Positions 25,925-37,482 are shown, numbered from the stretch's first letter. The stretch: 64,000 nucleotides of DNA from Motiliproteus sp. SC1-56 (GCF_017309075.1 NZ_JAEMGS010000008.1:1-64000); one strand, 5' to 3'. Notes: a model not told the origin generated them from the sequence alone. Numbers and translations: made by a program.

Positions 25925-26005
25925 GGATCACGCTCAAACACAGATACTCAACACGCAGACATCGAGCCCTCGCCGAACCCTCATCGAGCCCGGTGGCGGA
26001 ACACA

Positions 26006-26037
26006 AAAAAGGCGGCCTTGCGGGCCGCCTTTTTTTA
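26006..26037 (-). terminator. Intrinsic terminator of purA (bidirectional)
   Basis: GGCGGCC (26011-26017), loop TTGCG, GGCCGCC (26023-26029), flanked by A6 on the left and T7 on the right, so it can stop transcripts from both sides. It serves the leftward purA message. Confidence 0.85.
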
Positions 26038-26052
26038 ACACTGCGCCGTTGC

Positions 26053-27351
<1,299 letters not shown>

Positions 27352-27399
27352 CTAATCTCTAGTTTTGCAAAAAAATGGAAGGAAGCGGCTATCGATGCC

Positions 27400-28584
27400 T
27401 CAGAAGGGCACTACCCGCCAATGTCCGTCACGCTGCACCAGTCGACGGTCGCAGCCCAAATCTTCCGCATCCAGCGTCTCCTGCCCGGGCAGCGCATAGA
27501 GCACCCGCTCTCCGGCGCCACGCAGCCGTGCAACCTCGTCGCCCAGCCCGGGATCCTTGTCCAGGGGCGCGAGAATCGCCCTCGGTTGATTTTCGACCCG
27601 CGGCGCCTGCTCCACAATCACCTTAAGGTCGGCACTGAAACCGGTGGCGGGCCGGGCGCGACCAAACACCTTGCCGATCTCGTCATAGCGCCCGCCCTTG
27701 GCGAGCGGCTGACCGTAGCCCGGGGTGAAGGCAGCGAACACGACACCGGTGTGGTAGTTATAGCCGCGCAGTTCACTCAGGTCGAAATAGAGGGCAACCC
27801 CGGGGAAGCGGCGGGAAACGGTGTCGGCGATACGCTCAAGGTCAGCCAGGGCCTCGGCCACGGCGCCTTTGCCGGCGCCGAACAGCGCCTGGGCCCGCGC
27901 CAGCACCGCCTGGTCGCCGTTAAGGGCCGGCAGCGCCCGCAGCTTCTCTAGCAGCGGGGCGTCCAGGGAGAGCCGCTCGAGCAGCGCGTTGTATTCGGTA
28001 AGCGCCTTGCCCTGCAGCAGATTGAACAGTTCGCTCTGCTGATCCGGCTCCAGCCCCGCCTCGTCCACCAGGGCCCGGTAAAAGGCAACGTGGCCAAGGT
28101 CCAGGGTCAGGTTGTCGATGCCAGCGTGCCGCAGGGTCTCGAGCATCAGGCAGATCACCTCGATATCGCTCTCAACCCCGGCGTGGCCGTATAGTTCGGC
28201 GCCGATCTGCAGCGGCGTGCGGCTGGCCAGCATGTTGGCCGCACGGGTGTGCAACACCGAATTGGCGTAGCAGAGCCGGGTCGGCATCTGGTGATTCAGG
28301 CTGTGGGCATCAATACGGGCCACCTGGGGGGTGGTATCGGCGCGCAGCCCCATCAATCGACCGGTCAGCTGATCGGTGACTTTAAAGGTGTTCAGGTCCA
28401 GGTCGTTGCCAGTACCGGTGAGCAGGGATTCGAGGAATTCAACCAACGGCGGCATCACCAGGTCGTAGCCCCAGCTATGGAACAGGTCCAGCAACAGGCG
28501 CCGCTGACGCTCCACCCGCCAGGCCTCGGGAGGCAGGATCTCGTTCACGCCATCAGGCAGTAACCAGCGGTCGGCTATGGACAT
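27400..28584 (-). CDS. hisZ: ATP phosphoribosyltransferase regulatory subunit
   Basis: A paralogue of histidyl-tRNA synthetase without aminoacylation activity that pairs with short-form HisG for histidine feedback control. The class-II synthetase core is visible: motif 2 region TTPQVARIDAHSL with the FKVTDQLTGRLMGLRADTT motif, plus YYNGTGVVFAAF-like YNYHTGVVFAAFTPGYG. The 394-residue length and absence of the anticodon-binding domain separate it from HisS. The position between DUF2065 and purA is conserved in pseudomonads. HisG is outside the window. Confidence 0.93.
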   Translation of the reverse strand: MSIADRWLLPDGVNEILPPEAWRVERQRRLLLDLFHSWGYDLVMPPLVEFLESLLTGTGNDLDLNTFKVTDQLTGRLMGLRADTTPQVARIDAHSLNHQMPTRLCYANSVLHTRAANMLASRTPLQIGAELYGHAGVESDIEVICLMLETLRHAGIDNLTLDLGHVAFYRALVDEAGLEPDQQSELFNLLQGKALTEYNALLERLSLDAPLLEKLRALPALNGDQAVLARAQALFGAGKGAVAEALADLERIADTVSRRFPGVALYFDLSELRGYNYHTGVVFAAFTPGYGQPLAKGGRYDEIGKVFGRARPATGFSADLKVIVEQAPRVENQPRAILAPLDKDPGLGDEVARLRGAGERVLYALPGQETLDAEDLGCDRRLVQRDGHWRVVPF

Positions 28585-28616
28585 GGGATTGCAGACTCCT
28601 CAGATGAAACAGTGCG

Positions 28617-28808
28617 TTAGTGAATCCAGTAAAGGGCTGCCGTGCCCAACAACATACTGATCAGCCCGGTCGTGCGCAGGGTGCGGTCATCGATCATCGC
28701 CAGCCGGCTGACCAGAGTGCGCCAGCGCTGTGGATACAGAAACGGAATGATGCCCTCGAGGACCAGCATAAGGCAGACGGCAATGGCCAGTTCCCGCCAG
28801 AATTCCAT
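28617..28808 (-). CDS. DUF2065 family inner-membrane protein
   Basis: A 63-residue protein of the YjeT/DUF2065 family: two hydrophobic segments (about 4-22, ELAIAVCLMLVLEGIIPFL, and 44-62) separated by a basic loop QRWRTLVSRLAMIDDRTLRTTGL. Function unknown; the gene is conserved next to hflC. I start at ATG 28808 because the longer reading begins inside the hflC terminator. Confidence 0.9.
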   Translation of the reverse strand: MEFWRELAIAVCLMLVLEGIIPFLYPQRWRTLVSRLAMIDDRTLRTTGLISMLLGTAALYWIH

Positions 28809-28860
28809 CGATTTCCCCGCTATCGCCGCCGCCCGCGACGAAAAGCGGGCTTTCTGGCGA

Positions 28861-28889
28861 GCCAAAAAAAACCGGGAGGAATCCCGGTT
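28861..28889 (-). terminator. Intrinsic terminator of hflKC
   Basis: On the minus strand AACCGGGA, loop TTCC, TCCCGGTT, then a run of eight T (plus 28882-28889, 28870-28877 and 28864-28870). It ends the long tsaE-to-hflC gene row before DUF2065. Confidence 0.82.
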
Positions 28890-28920
28890 GCTGGATCATA
28901 CCACATTTTCACGCGCTGTC

Positions 28921-28956
28921 GCATCCCCCGGCACCGCTTGCGGTGCCGGGGGATGC
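28921..28956. repeat. Perfect 16-bp hairpin between hflC and its terminator
   Basis: GCATCCCCCGGCACCG (28921-28936), loop CTTG, CGGTGCCGGGGGATGC (28941-28956). It begins 4 bases beyond the hflC stop. Neither strand has a T run after it. It might protect the mRNA 3' end or be a palindromic repeat unit. Confidence 0.85.
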
Positions 28957-28960
28957 TGGA

Positions 28961-29839
28961 TCAGGGCGTTTGTTCTCCCGACCGGTTGAGGTACTTGAAG
29001 AACTCGCTGCTAGGCTCCAGCACCATCACGTCATTCTTGTCGCTGAAGGTGTTGCGGTAAGCCGCCAGGCTGCGGTAGAAGGAGTAGAACTCTGGGTCTT
29101 GCCGGTAGGCCTTGGCGTAGATATTCGCCGCCGTTGCATCCCCCTCACCGCGCAGGGTTTCGGCTTCGCGGAACGCCTCAGCCAGAATCACCGTCTTGCG
29201 CCGATCCGCGTCGGCCCGGATCCCCTCGGCCAGCTCCTTACCCTTGGAGCGCAGCTCCCGCGCCTCCCGCTCCCGCTCGGTGCGCATCCGCTCGAACACG
29301 GACTGGCTTACCTCGGTGGGCAGGTCGATGCGCTTGACCCGGATATCGATCACTTCGATGCCGAGCTCCTCGGTGCTGATTTCGTTCAGCTCGTTGCGCA
29401 GTTCAACCATCAGCTCTTCCCGCTCGCCCGAGACCACTTCGGTCAGGGTACGCTGACCAAACTGGTTACGCAGCCCCGTATCCACCCGCGAGGCCAGGAT
29501 GTCCGCAGCGCGGAACTCATCACCGGAGGTGGAGCGGTAGTAGGTCTTGACGTTGGCGATCCGCCACTTCAGAAAAGAATCCACGATCAGACGCTTTTTC
29601 TCCAGGGTCAGGTAGTCCTGGGGACGCACGTCCAGGGTCTGCACCCGGCCGTCAAACTTACGCACTTCGTTGACGATGGGAAACTTGAAGTGCAGGCCCG
29701 GTTTCACGTCAGGGTTGACGATCTCGCCAAAGCGCAGCAGCACCGCCCGCTCGGTCTCCTTGACGATGTAGGCCGACTTGGAACCGATGGTCAGAACCAG
29801 CAGCAGGCCGGCTAGAAAGACAAAGGATCTGGTGCCCAT
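28961..29839 (-). CDS. hflC: HflC, FtsH protease modulator
   Basis: SPFH/Band-7 protein of the HflKC cage that surrounds FtsH in the inner membrane. N-terminal membrane anchor (GTRSFVFLAGLLLVLTIGSKSAYIV), SPFH domain with TLDVRPQDYLTLEKKRLIVDSFLKWRI, then a coiled coil (ERMRTEREREARELRSKGKELAEGIRADADR). 292 residues from ATG 29839, one base after the hflK stop codon region, so tightly coupled. Confidence 0.96.
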   Translation of the reverse strand: MGTRSFVFLAGLLLVLTIGSKSAYIVKETERAVLLRFGEIVNPDVKPGLHFKFPIVNEVRKFDGRVQTLDVRPQDYLTLEKKRLIVDSFLKWRIANVKTYYRSTSGDEFRAADILASRVDTGLRNQFGQRTLTEVVSGEREELMVELRNELNEISTEELGIEVIDIRVKRIDLPTEVSQSVFERMRTEREREARELRSKGKELAEGIRADADRRKTVILAEAFREAETLRGEGDATAANIYAKAYRQDPEFYSFYRSLAAYRNTFSDKNDVMVLEPSSEFFKYLNRSGEQTP

Positions 29840-29840
29840 G

Positions 29841-31022
29841 TTAACGGCCCTCCCTTCTGGTGCTTGCCTGGCGACGACGCAGGCGTTCAATCACTTCGTT
29901 GGCCACCTCGTCCACGCTGGTCTCGTCCAGACGCTGGGTACCGCTGGTGATGTTCTGGGTCGCCGTGGTGCGATCAACGATCTTGTCCAGCGGCAGGTAC
30001 ATGATGTTGTTGCCACCCTCAACATCCATCAGCACCTTGGTGGAGCTGGAGAGGACGGACTCCACCGCGTCCAGGTACATCCGCTCGCGGGTGACCCCGG
30101 GTGCCTGCCGGTACTCGGCCAGCAGGGCTTTGAAACGGCTGGTTTCACCCTCCGCCTTGGCGATCACCTCTTCGCGGTAGGCATTGGCCTCTTCCAGCAG
30201 GCGCTGAGCCTCACCGCGGGCCTCTGGAACGATGCCGTTGGCATAGGCCTCGGCCTGGTTTTTCACCCGTTGCTCGTCCTCGCGGGCCTTGATCACGTCG
30301 TCAAAGGCCGCTTGCACCTGGCTGGGCGCCTGGGTGGTTTCAATGTTGACCTTGGAGATACGCAGTCCCGTGCCATAGTCGGTCATGTAGTCCTGGATCC
30401 GCTCCTGCACTTCGGTGCCCAACAGCGCCCGCCCCTCGGTGAGGATGTAGTGCATCTCGGAGGTACCGACCACGTGGCGCAGGGCGCTTTCGGTGGCATG
30501 GGCCAGACTCACTTCCGGGTCGCGGACGTTCAGCACGAACGCCTTGGGCTCGGTGACCTGGTACTGCACCTTGAGGCCGACCTCGACGATGTTTTCATCC
30601 TCGGTGAGCATCAGCGCCCGGTGGTCCTTGGACCGAACCTGGGTCACGTTGACCGGATAACGGCTGTCGAGGAGCGGCGGATTCCAACGCAAGCCGGGCA
30701 TCACGGTATCGTGGTACTTGCCCAGGCGCAGGACGACAACCCGCTCCTGCTCATTGACGGTATAGACACCCATGAAGCCCCACACCGCGACCAGGGCAAC
30801 CAGCAGTAACAGGATCCCGCCGCGGCCCAGGTTAGGCCCGCCGCTGGAGCCACCGCCGCGACGCTTGCCGCCGCCGAAGATGCCGTTCATCTTCTCCTGC
30901 AGTTTCTTCAGCGCCTCGTCGAGGTCCGGCGGCCCTTGGTCACCGCCACCGCCCCCGCTGCGGCCACCGCCGCCCCAGGGATCTTGGTTCTTGCCGTTGC
31001 CACCCGGCTCATTCCAGGCCAT
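29841..31022 (-). CDS. hflK: HflK, FtsH protease modulator
   Basis: Partner of HflC. The N-terminus is Gly-rich cytoplasmic sequence (GGGGRSGGGGGDQGPPDLDE) typical of HflK, then one membrane helix (about 70-88, GILLLLVALVAVWGFMGVYTV), a periplasmic SPFH domain (PVNVTQVRSKDHRALMLTEDENIVEVGLKVQYQV) and a coiled coil. 393 residues (E. coli 419). Downstream of hflX by 77 bases. Confidence 0.96.
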   Translation of the reverse strand: MAWNEPGGNGKNQDPWGGGGRSGGGGGDQGPPDLDEALKKLQEKMNGIFGGGKRRGGGSSGGPNLGRGGILLLLVALVAVWGFMGVYTVNEQERVVVLRLGKYHDTVMPGLRWNPPLLDSRYPVNVTQVRSKDHRALMLTEDENIVEVGLKVQYQVTEPKAFVLNVRDPEVSLAHATESALRHVVGTSEMHYILTEGRALLGTEVQERIQDYMTDYGTGLRISKVNIETTQAPSQVQAAFDDVIKAREDEQRVKNQAEAYANGIVPEARGEAQRLLEEANAYREEVIAKAEGETSRFKALLAEYRQAPGVTRERMYLDAVESVLSSSTKVLMDVEGGNNIMYLPLDKIVDRTTATQNITSGTQRLDETSVDEVANEVIERLRRRQASTRREGR

Positions 31023-31099
31023 AGCTGTCTCCGTTATCCAGTAATTCAGTGCCTGCGCATTGTAGGAAGCCCCCCCTTGCCTTGCAAGCAGGGTGCCGC

Positions 31100-32395
31100 C
31101 TAGTGCGCGGGGTCGAGAAAACGCTCCGGAGGGACCCCGGCGCGACTTAATAACTGCAGTAGATCTCGCTTCTGCACGCGTACTTCAAGGGCCAGCTCGC
31201 CACCCTCGCCCACCTGCTCGTCCAGCACCGCGCCCTGCGCGTAAAGCTGGGCCCGCAACGCCCCCTCGTGGGGCTGGAGGTGGAGCCAACGGTGGACAAC
31301 CTCGGTGCCCATCAGTTCACTGACCGCCTCGAAGAGCAGCTCGACGCCCTCCCCACTCTGGGCCGAGAGCCAGACCCGCAACGGGCGCCCCTCGTCGTCC
31401 CGGTCGATGCGCGGCGTGGCGCCCTCGATCAGGTCGATTTTGTTGTAAACCTCGAGCATCGGCACATCATCCGCACCGATCTCCTTCAGAACATCCAGCA
31501 CCTGCTCGATGTTGGAGGTTCTCTCTTCCGCTGCTGCGTCAACCACGTGGAGCAGCAGGGCCGCATCGCTTGTTTCCTGCAACGTCGCGCGAAACGCCTC
31601 CACCAGCTTGTGGGGCAGGTGGCGGATAAAGCCCACGGTATCTACCAGGATCGCCGGCCCCACATCGTCCACTTCGATGCGGCGCAGGGTCGGATCCAGG
31701 GTAGCGAACAACTGGTCGGCGGCGTAGACCCGAGCCTCGGTGAGACGGTTGAACAGGGTGGATTTGCCGGCGTTGGTGTACCCGACCAGCGAGAGGGTTG
31801 GAATTTCCGCCCGTTTACGGGAACGTCGCCCCTGCTCGCGCTGTTTGCGGACTTTTTCCAGGCGTCGAAGGATGGACTTGATGCGCGCGCGCAGCAGGCG
31901 GCGGTCGGTCTCCAGCTGGGTTTCACCCGGTCCCCGAAGACCAATCCCCCCTTTCTGTCGTTCCAGGTGGGTCCAGCCCCGCACCAGCCGCGTGGACATA
32001 TGCTCCAGCTGGGCCAGCTCCACCTGCAGCTTACCTTCGTAGGTGCGGGCCCGCTGGGCAAAGATATCCAGGATCAACCCCGTGCGGTCGAGCACCCGGC
32101 ACTTGAGGGCCTGCTCAAGGTTGCGCTCCTGAGCGGGCGAGAGGGCGTGATTGAAAAGCACCAGGGCAGCGTCCTGGTCGCGGACCGTTTCAGCGATCTC
32201 CTCGACCTTGCCGGGACCAACAAAATACTTGGGGCTGGGACGGTTCCGTGACCCCGAAATCAGGGCCACGGGGTCAGCGCCGGCAGACAATGCCAGTTCC
32301 TCGAACTCCCGGGGATCCTCTCGGTCCTCTTCCTCAGCCAGCTCCAGGTGAACCAGTACCGCCGTTTCGCCCGATTCAGGCCGTTCGAAAAACAA
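31100..32395 (-). CDS. hflX: Ribosome-dissociating GTPase HflX
   Basis: Splits stalled 70S ribosomes after stress. N-terminal HflX domain (SRNRPSPKYFVGPGKVEEIAE, ALKCRVLDRTGLILDIFAQRA, GIGLRGPGETQLETDRR), then a GTPase domain with GYTNAGKSTLFN (G1), DTVGFIRHLPH (G3) and YNKIDL (G4). 431 residues (E. coli 426). Thirteen bases separate it from hfq. Confidence 0.96.
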   Translation of the reverse strand: MFFERPESGETAVLVHLELAEEEDREDPREFEELALSAGADPVALISGSRNRPSPKYFVGPGKVEEIAETVRDQDAALVLFNHALSPAQERNLEQALKCRVLDRTGLILDIFAQRARTYEGKLQVELAQLEHMSTRLVRGWTHLERQKGGIGLRGPGETQLETDRRLLRARIKSILRRLEKVRKQREQGRRSRKRAEIPTLSLVGYTNAGKSTLFNRLTEARVYAADQLFATLDPTLRRIEVDDVGPAILVDTVGFIRHLPHKLVEAFRATLQETSDAALLLHVVDAAAEERTSNIEQVLDVLKEIGADDVPMLEVYNKIDLIEGATPRIDRDDEGRPLRVWLSAQSGEGVELLFEAVSELMGTEVVHRWLHLQPHEGALRAQLYAQGAVLDEQVGEGGELALEVRVQKRDLLQLLSRAGVPPERFLDPAH

Positions 32396-32408
32396 GCATC
32401 AACCTCGA

Positions 32409-32681
<273 letters not shown>

Positions 32682-32781
32682 TTAATGAAAGTAATTAAGC
32701 GGTGAGCCACCTTAAGCTATGGATTTCAGCGCTTCTCGCGGGGCTGCGCCAGCGGCCCACCCTGAGTGGGGCCGACTTCCA

Positions 32782-33717
32782 CTATCTTAGGTAGTCGTGC
32801 ACCAAATTCAAGGCGTTGGCATACAATTGGGTATCGCAGGCATCGAGCCGGCGGAGCCCTTCCCAGCCGCGTAACCAAGTCAGTTGGCGCTTGGCCAGCT
32901 GGCGGGTTGCGATGATACCACGCTCAACCATCTGTTCGTAATCCCAATTGCCGCTCAAATACTCCCACATCTGGCGGTAACCGACACAACGGATAGAGGG
33001 CAGCCCGGGGTGCAGGTCCCCACGCCGATACAAGGCCCGGACCTCCTCTTCAAAGCCGGCCTCGAGCATGGCGTGAAAACGCCGCGCGATCCGCTCGTGC
33101 AGCAGCGCACGGTCCGGCACCTCGACGCCGATCTGCAGCGGTGTGTAAGGCAGGGCACTGGCCTGCTGTTCGGCCCAGAGCTCGCTCAGCGAGCGGCCGG
33201 TAAGCTCATATACCTCCAGCGCCCGCTGCAAACGCTGGGGGTCGTTGACATGGATGCGGGCGGCGGCCTCCGGGTCCACGGCCTGCAGACGCCGGTGCAA
33301 CGCGTCCCAGCCCTGCTGCTCAGCCTCTTCGAGCAGCCGTGCACGCACCGCCTCGTCCGCCTTGGGCAAGGCCGACAATCCCTCCAGCAAGGCTTTGAAA
33401 TAGAGCATGGTCCCGCCCACCAGCAGCGGAATCCGCCCCGCCCGGTGGCTCGCTTCGATCGCGGCGAGGGCGTCGCGCCGAAACGCCGCTGCGGAATAGC
33501 TCTCCGCTGGATCACAGATATCAATCAGTTGGTGGGGCGCCTCGGCCAGCACCGCCGGTTCCGGCTTGGCCGTGCCGATATCCATGCCCCGGTAGATCAA
33601 CGCCGAGTCGACACTGATCAGATCGCACGGCAGCTCTCGGGCCAGATGCACCGCCAGATCGGTCTTACCGGTGGCGGTGGCCCCCATCACGAAGATCACC
33701 GGGGCCTGCTGCGCCAT
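32782..33717 (-). CDS. miaA: tRNA dimethylallyltransferase
   Basis: Adds dimethylallyl to A37 of UNN-decoding tRNAs. P-loop [17 protein letters not shown] at 10-26, then [19 protein letters not shown] (catalytic Asp), [16 protein letters not shown] and [10 protein letters not shown]. 311 residues from ATG 33717, which overlaps the mutL stop (TGATG). The in-frame upstream extension is inside mutL and not coding. Confidence 0.96.
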   Translation of the reverse strand: MAQQAPVIFVMGATATGKTDLAVHLARELPCDLISVDSALIYRGMDIGTAKPEPAVLAEAPHQLIDICDPAESYSAAAFRRDALAAIEASHRAGRIPLLVGGTMLYFKALLEGLSALPKADEAVRARLLEEAEQQGWDALHRRLQAVDPEAAARIHVNDPQRLQRALEVYELTGRSLSELWAEQQASALPYTPLQIGVEVPDRALLHERIARRFHAMLEAGFEEEVRALYRRGDLHPGLPSIRCVGYRQMWEYLSGNWDYEQMVERGIIATRQLAKRQLTWLRGWEGLRRLDACDTQLYANALNLVHDYLR

Positions 33718-35606
33718 CACTGCCCCCTCAGGAAAAGCTTGTCCAGGGCGTCCAGGTCCAGCTGGGTCCAGGTAGGACGACCGTGGTTGCACTGCCCGCT
33801 GCGCTCGGTGCGCTCCATATCCCGCAACAGCGCGTTCATCTCCGGCACCGTCAGCTGCCGGTTGGCGCGCACCGAGCCGTGGCACGCCATGGTGGCGAGC
33901 AGCTCGTTCTGGCGCGCTTCGATCCGGTCGCTGCGCCCCTCGACCAGCAGGTCCGAGAGCACATCCCGCACCAGCTGCTCCACATCGCCGTCTTTGAGCA
34001 GGGCCGGCACCTGCCGCACCACCAGGGACTCGGTCCCCATGCGGGTGAACTCGAAGCCCAGCCGGCGGAACTGCTCGGCGTGGGTTTCGGCACAGTCCGC
34101 CTCGCGCTGGCTCACCGCCAGCGACAGCGGCACCAGCAGCGGCTGCGAGCGGACCCCCTGCTCGGCATAGGAGACCTTCAACCGTTCGTAGACGATTCGC
34201 TCGTGGGCCGCGTGCATATCGACCAGCACCAACCCCTTGGCGTTCTGGGCCAGCACGTAGATGCCGTGAAGCTGGGCCAGGGCGTAGCCCAAGGGCGGCG
34301 CCTGATCCTGCGCCTGGGCATCAATCTTCTCCCCGACAACGCCTTGAGCGCCGCCAATGCCCTGCGCCGAACCGAAAAACGGCGCCGCCGGCGGTGGCAC
34401 CGGAGACGTCGGCTGGGTCCCGGTTGGTGCCGGGTGAAGCGCGGCATAGGCTTGCAGCTGTTCGGCCACCGCCCCCCGGGAGGCGGGCCGTTCCTGGCTG
34501 TACAGGGGGATGCCCTGCTGCCCCCGAAACTCACCGGCAGCGATGCCGCTGGCGGCCGGCGCGGGCGCAGGCTGCAACGCCTGGGCCTCGACCCGGTCGG
34601 CCGGGGTCACATCCGCCAGGCCCCGGTGCAGGGTGCGGAAGAGAAAGTCGTGGACCAGGCGGCCGTCGCGGAACCGAACCTCGTGCTTGGTGGGGTGGAC
34701 GTTGACGTCCACGTCGGCGGGGTTAAGCTCCAGAAACAGCACAAAGGTGGGGTGACGACCGCCGTAGAGCACATCCCGGTAGGCCTGGCGCACGGCGTGG
34801 GCCACCAGTTTGTCGCGAATGGCCCGGCCGTTGACGAAAAAGTACTGCAGATCTGCCTGGCTGCGTGAATAGCTGGGCAAGCCGACCCAGCCCCAGAGCC
34901 GCAGGCCGGAGGCCTCCACATCCAGGGCGATGGCATTTTCCATGAAGGGGGTGCCGCAGACCGAGGCGACGCGCCGCTCCTGCTCCACCTGGCTGACCGC
35001 GGGGCGCAGTTGGTGAATGACACGGCCGTTATGCCGCAGCTGCAACCCCAGTTCGAAGCGGCTCAGGGCAATCCGCTTGACCACCTCTTCCAGGTGACCG
35101 AACTCAGTTTTCTCGGTGCGCAGGAACTTGCGCCGCGCCGGGGTATTGAAGAAGAGATCACGCACCTCGACGGTGGTGCCCTGAGGGTGCGCGGCGGGCT
35201 TCACCACGGCCTGCATTTCCCGCCCCTCGCTGCTCACCTCCCAGGCCGTATCGGCCCCGGCGGCCTGGGAGGTGAGCGTCAGCCGCGAGACCGAGCTGAT
35301 ACTGGCCAGCGCCTCGCCCCGAAACCCCAGGGTGCCCACCGCTTCCAGATCATCCAGCACCTTGATTTTACTGGTCGCATGTCGACTCAGCGCCAGTTCC
35401 AGGTCTTCCTTATCGATGCCGCCGCCGTTATCGCGCAGACGGATCAGCTTGGTGCCGCCTTTCTCGATGTCCAGGTCGACCCGGCTGGCGCCCGCGTCAA
35501 GGCTGTTTTCCAGCAGTTCCTTCACCACGGAGGCAGGGCGTTCAACCACCTCGCCGGCGGCGATCTGGTTGGCCAGACGCGGCGATAACAGCTCAATTCG
35601 ATTCAT
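33717..35606 (-). CDS. mutL: DNA mismatch repair protein MutL, endonuclease-type
   Basis: Links MutS mismatch recognition to strand incision. GHKL ATPase domain: [32 protein letters not shown] and [13 protein letters not shown]. Proline/Ala linker about 340-435. The C-terminal domain carries [12 protein letters not shown] at 463-474, matching the metal-binding motif DQHA(x2)E(x4)E, plus ACHGSVRA and CNHGRP near the C-terminus. These are markers of the nicking-competent MutL found in bacteria without MutH and absent from E. coli MutL. 629 residues. Overlaps miaA. Confidence 0.96.
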   Translation of the reverse strand: MNRIELLSPRLANQIAAGEVVERPASVVKELLENSLDAGASRVDLDIEKGGTKLIRLRDNGGGIDKEDLELALSRHATSKIKVLDDLEAVGTLGFRGEALASISSVSRLTLTSQAAGADTAWEVSSEGREMQAVVKPAAHPQGTTVEVRDLFFNTPARRKFLRTEKTEFGHLEEVVKRIALSRFELGLQLRHNGRVIHQLRPAVSQVEQERRVASVCGTPFMENAIALDVEASGLRLWGWVGLPSYSRSQADLQYFFVNGRAIRDKLVAHAVRQAYRDVLYGGRHPTFVLFLELNPADVDVNVHPTKHEVRFRDGRLVHDFLFRTLHRGLADVTPADRVEAQALQPAPAPAASGIAAGEFRGQQGIPLYSQERPASRGAVAEQLQAYAALHPAPTGTQPTSPVPPPAAPFFGSAQGIGGAQGVVGEKIDAQAQDQAPPLGYALAQLHGIYVLAQNAKGLVLVDMHAAHERIVYERLKVSYAEQGVRSQPLLVPLSLAVSQREADCAETHAEQFRRLGFEFTRMGTESLVVRQVPALLKDGDVEQLVRDVLSDLLVEGRSDRIEARQNELLATMACHGSVRANRQLTVPEMNALLRDMERTERSGQCNHGRPTWTQLDLDALDKLFLRGQ

Positions 35607-35637
35607 GGGTATTCCGTAAAGATGGGGTCGGGGTCAT

Positions 35638-36963
35638 TCAGGAAGCGGGGATGTGGATTACCTGGCCCACGCGAATGGTATCAGATTTGAGGTCGTTCTC
35701 CTCGCGCAGCCGCTTGAGCGAGATGCCGTTGCGACTGGCGATCATCGACAGGGTGTCGCCACGCACCACCCGGTATGGGACGCCCCGCTGCTTGGCCTTC
35801 CAGGCCAGCCAGGTCATGGCGGGGGGCTTGCGGGTGAAATGGTGCTTAATGCCGTTGAACAGCGCCCGGGCGAGGGCCTGCTGGTGGCTACGGCTTTTGA
35901 GCTTGCGCGCCTCGCCGGGATTGGAGATAAACCCGGTCTCCACCAAGATAGAGGGAATGTCCGGCGACTTGAGCACCATGAAGCCCGCCTGCTCGACCCG
36001 CTGCTTGTGCAGGCGCGCCACCTTGCCCATGTCCCTGAGCACGTAGCGTCCCACCTCCAGGCTGTCGCTGAGACTCGCGGTCATCGACATATCCAGCAAC
36101 ACCCCGGCCAGCACCTCGTCCTTGTCGTCCAGGCTCAGGGTACCTACGCCTCCGACCAGGTCGGTGTTGTTCTCACGTCCCGCCAGCCAACGACCCAGCT
36201 CACTGCTGGCCCCCCGCTCGGACAGGGCCCAGACCGACGCGCCACGGGCCCGGGGATCCTTGAAGGCATCTGCATGAATCGAAACAAAGAGGTCGGCCCC
36301 GGCCTTGCGAGCCAGGCGGGTGCGTTTGCGCAGGGGAATGTAGTAATCGCCGTCGCGGATCAGCACCGGCTTGAAGCCGGGTTCACGCTCCAGCAACGCC
36401 GCCAGCTCCCGGGCAATGGCCAGCACCACCTCTTTTTCATGGAGCTTGCCGGGACCGATCGCCCCCGGGTCTTCACCACCGTGGCCGGCATCGATGGCCA
36501 CCACCACGTCGCGACGGGGGTCCGCCTTGTTCTCCCGTCCCGTATCGGCCAGGGTCCGGGCCCGCGGTTTTTCCGGCTTCAGCAGGTCCACCACCAGGCG
36601 GTGGCCGTACTTGTTGTTAGGGGCGAGGTCAAAACTGCGGGGCGGATTCTTGGCACTCAGGTCCAGCACGATCCGCACATCTTTCTGGTTGCGACGGCCG
36701 CTGCGAATGTCCTTTATCGGGGTGCCCTTGAGATCCAGCGACGCCAGCGAGGCCTTGAGCCGGCTGTCGGCGATGTCGATGACGATCCGATCCGGGTTGG
36801 AGAGCGTAAAAAGGCGGTGATTGGCCGGACCGGACAGGTCGAACACCAGTCGGGTATGGTCGGGGGCCGGCCAGATACGCAGCTTCTCGATATCAGCCGC
36901 CCACCCGTGCAGAGGAGACAGCAAAGCCAGCAGTACCCCCAGTGATCTCCAGACCTTTCCCAT
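35638..36963 (-). CDS. amiB: N-acetylmuramoyl-L-alanine amidase, AmiB-type
   Basis: Periplasmic amidase that splits septal peptidoglycan for daughter cell separation. Signal peptide (about 1-22, LGVLLALLSPLHGWA), AMIN domain (about 25-125), catalytic Amidase_3 domain starting VVAIDAGHGGEDPGAIG with the zinc ligands and later SILVETGFISNPGEA (catalytic Glu), and a C-terminal LysM motif (RVVRGDTLSMIASRNGIS). 441 residues. The LysM and location between tsaE and mutL support amiB over amiC. Confidence 0.93.
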   Translation of the reverse strand: MGKVWRSLGVLLALLSPLHGWAADIEKLRIWPAPDHTRLVFDLSGPANHRLFTLSNPDRIVIDIADSRLKASLASLDLKGTPIKDIRSGRRNQKDVRIVLDLSAKNPPRSFDLAPNNKYGHRLVVDLLKPEKPRARTLADTGRENKADPRRDVVVAIDAGHGGEDPGAIGPGKLHEKEVVLAIARELAALLEREPGFKPVLIRDGDYYIPLRKRTRLARKAGADLFVSIHADAFKDPRARGASVWALSERGASSELGRWLAGRENNTDLVGGVGTLSLDDKDEVLAGVLLDMSMTASLSDSLEVGRYVLRDMGKVARLHKQRVEQAGFMVLKSPDIPSILVETGFISNPGEARKLKSRSHQQALARALFNGIKHHFTRKPPAMTWLAWKAKQRGVPYRVVRGDTLSMIASRNGISLKRLREENDLKSDTIRVGQVIHIPAS

Positions 36964-37461
36964 TTACGACTCGTTTTCGGCTGGTTGTTCGGTGTAGCGG
37001 TGCAGCGCTTCAAGCATCGCCATGCCCCGTGCCTGCATCGCGTGGCAATTGATCAGGCGCCCCTCGCCGGCCTTTTCGATAGTGATCTTAAGGTCCGGCG
37101 TCGGCAATATCGCCGCGCCCCGCTCGGGCCACTCCACCAGGCGCACTGCCGGTGCGGAAAAGTAGTCCCGAATCCCCAGGTACTCGAGCTCCTCGGGATC
37201 CCCCAGGCGGTAAAGATCAAAATGATAAACCAGGCCGGCGTCCAATTCATAGGGCTCGACCAGGGTATAGGTGGGGCTTTTGACGGCGCCGGCGTGGCCG
37301 AAAGAGCGCAGCACACCCCGACTGAGCGTGGTCTTGCCCATCCCCAGATTGCCGATCAGAAAAATGGTCGCCTCCCCTTCCGAGGCCCGGCCCAGGGCCT
37401 GACCAAAGGCGACCATGGCCGCCTCGCCCTCCACCAAAAAGCTTTGTTGTGTCACATCCAT
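36964..37461 (-). CDS. tsaE: tRNA threonylcarbamoyladenosine biosynthesis ATPase TsaE
   Basis: ATPase that resets the TsaBD complex during t6A synthesis. Walker A LIGNLGMGKTTLSRGVLR, then YTLVEPYEL, FDLYRLGDPEELEYLG and LVEWPERG, all family-defining. 165 residues (E. coli 153). Abuts amiB with no gap and lies downstream of nnr. Confidence 0.96.
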   Translation of the reverse strand: MDVTQQSFLVEGEAAMVAFGQALGRASEGEATIFLIGNLGMGKTTLSRGVLRSFGHAGAVKSPTYTLVEPYELDAGLVYHFDLYRLGDPEELEYLGIRDYFSAPAVRLVEWPERGAAILPTPDLKITIEKAGEGRLINCHAMQARGMAMLEALHRYTEQPAENES

Positions 37462-37482
37462 CGTTGCGTCACATCCTTCCCA

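Noticed and set aside
28921-28956. Hairpin read as the hflC terminator
   Set aside because: No T run on either strand; the real terminator with eight T is at 28861-28889.
33718-33885. 56-codon upstream extension of miaA
   Set aside because: It lies inside mutL in another frame; the MiaA P-loop region begins right after ATG 33717.
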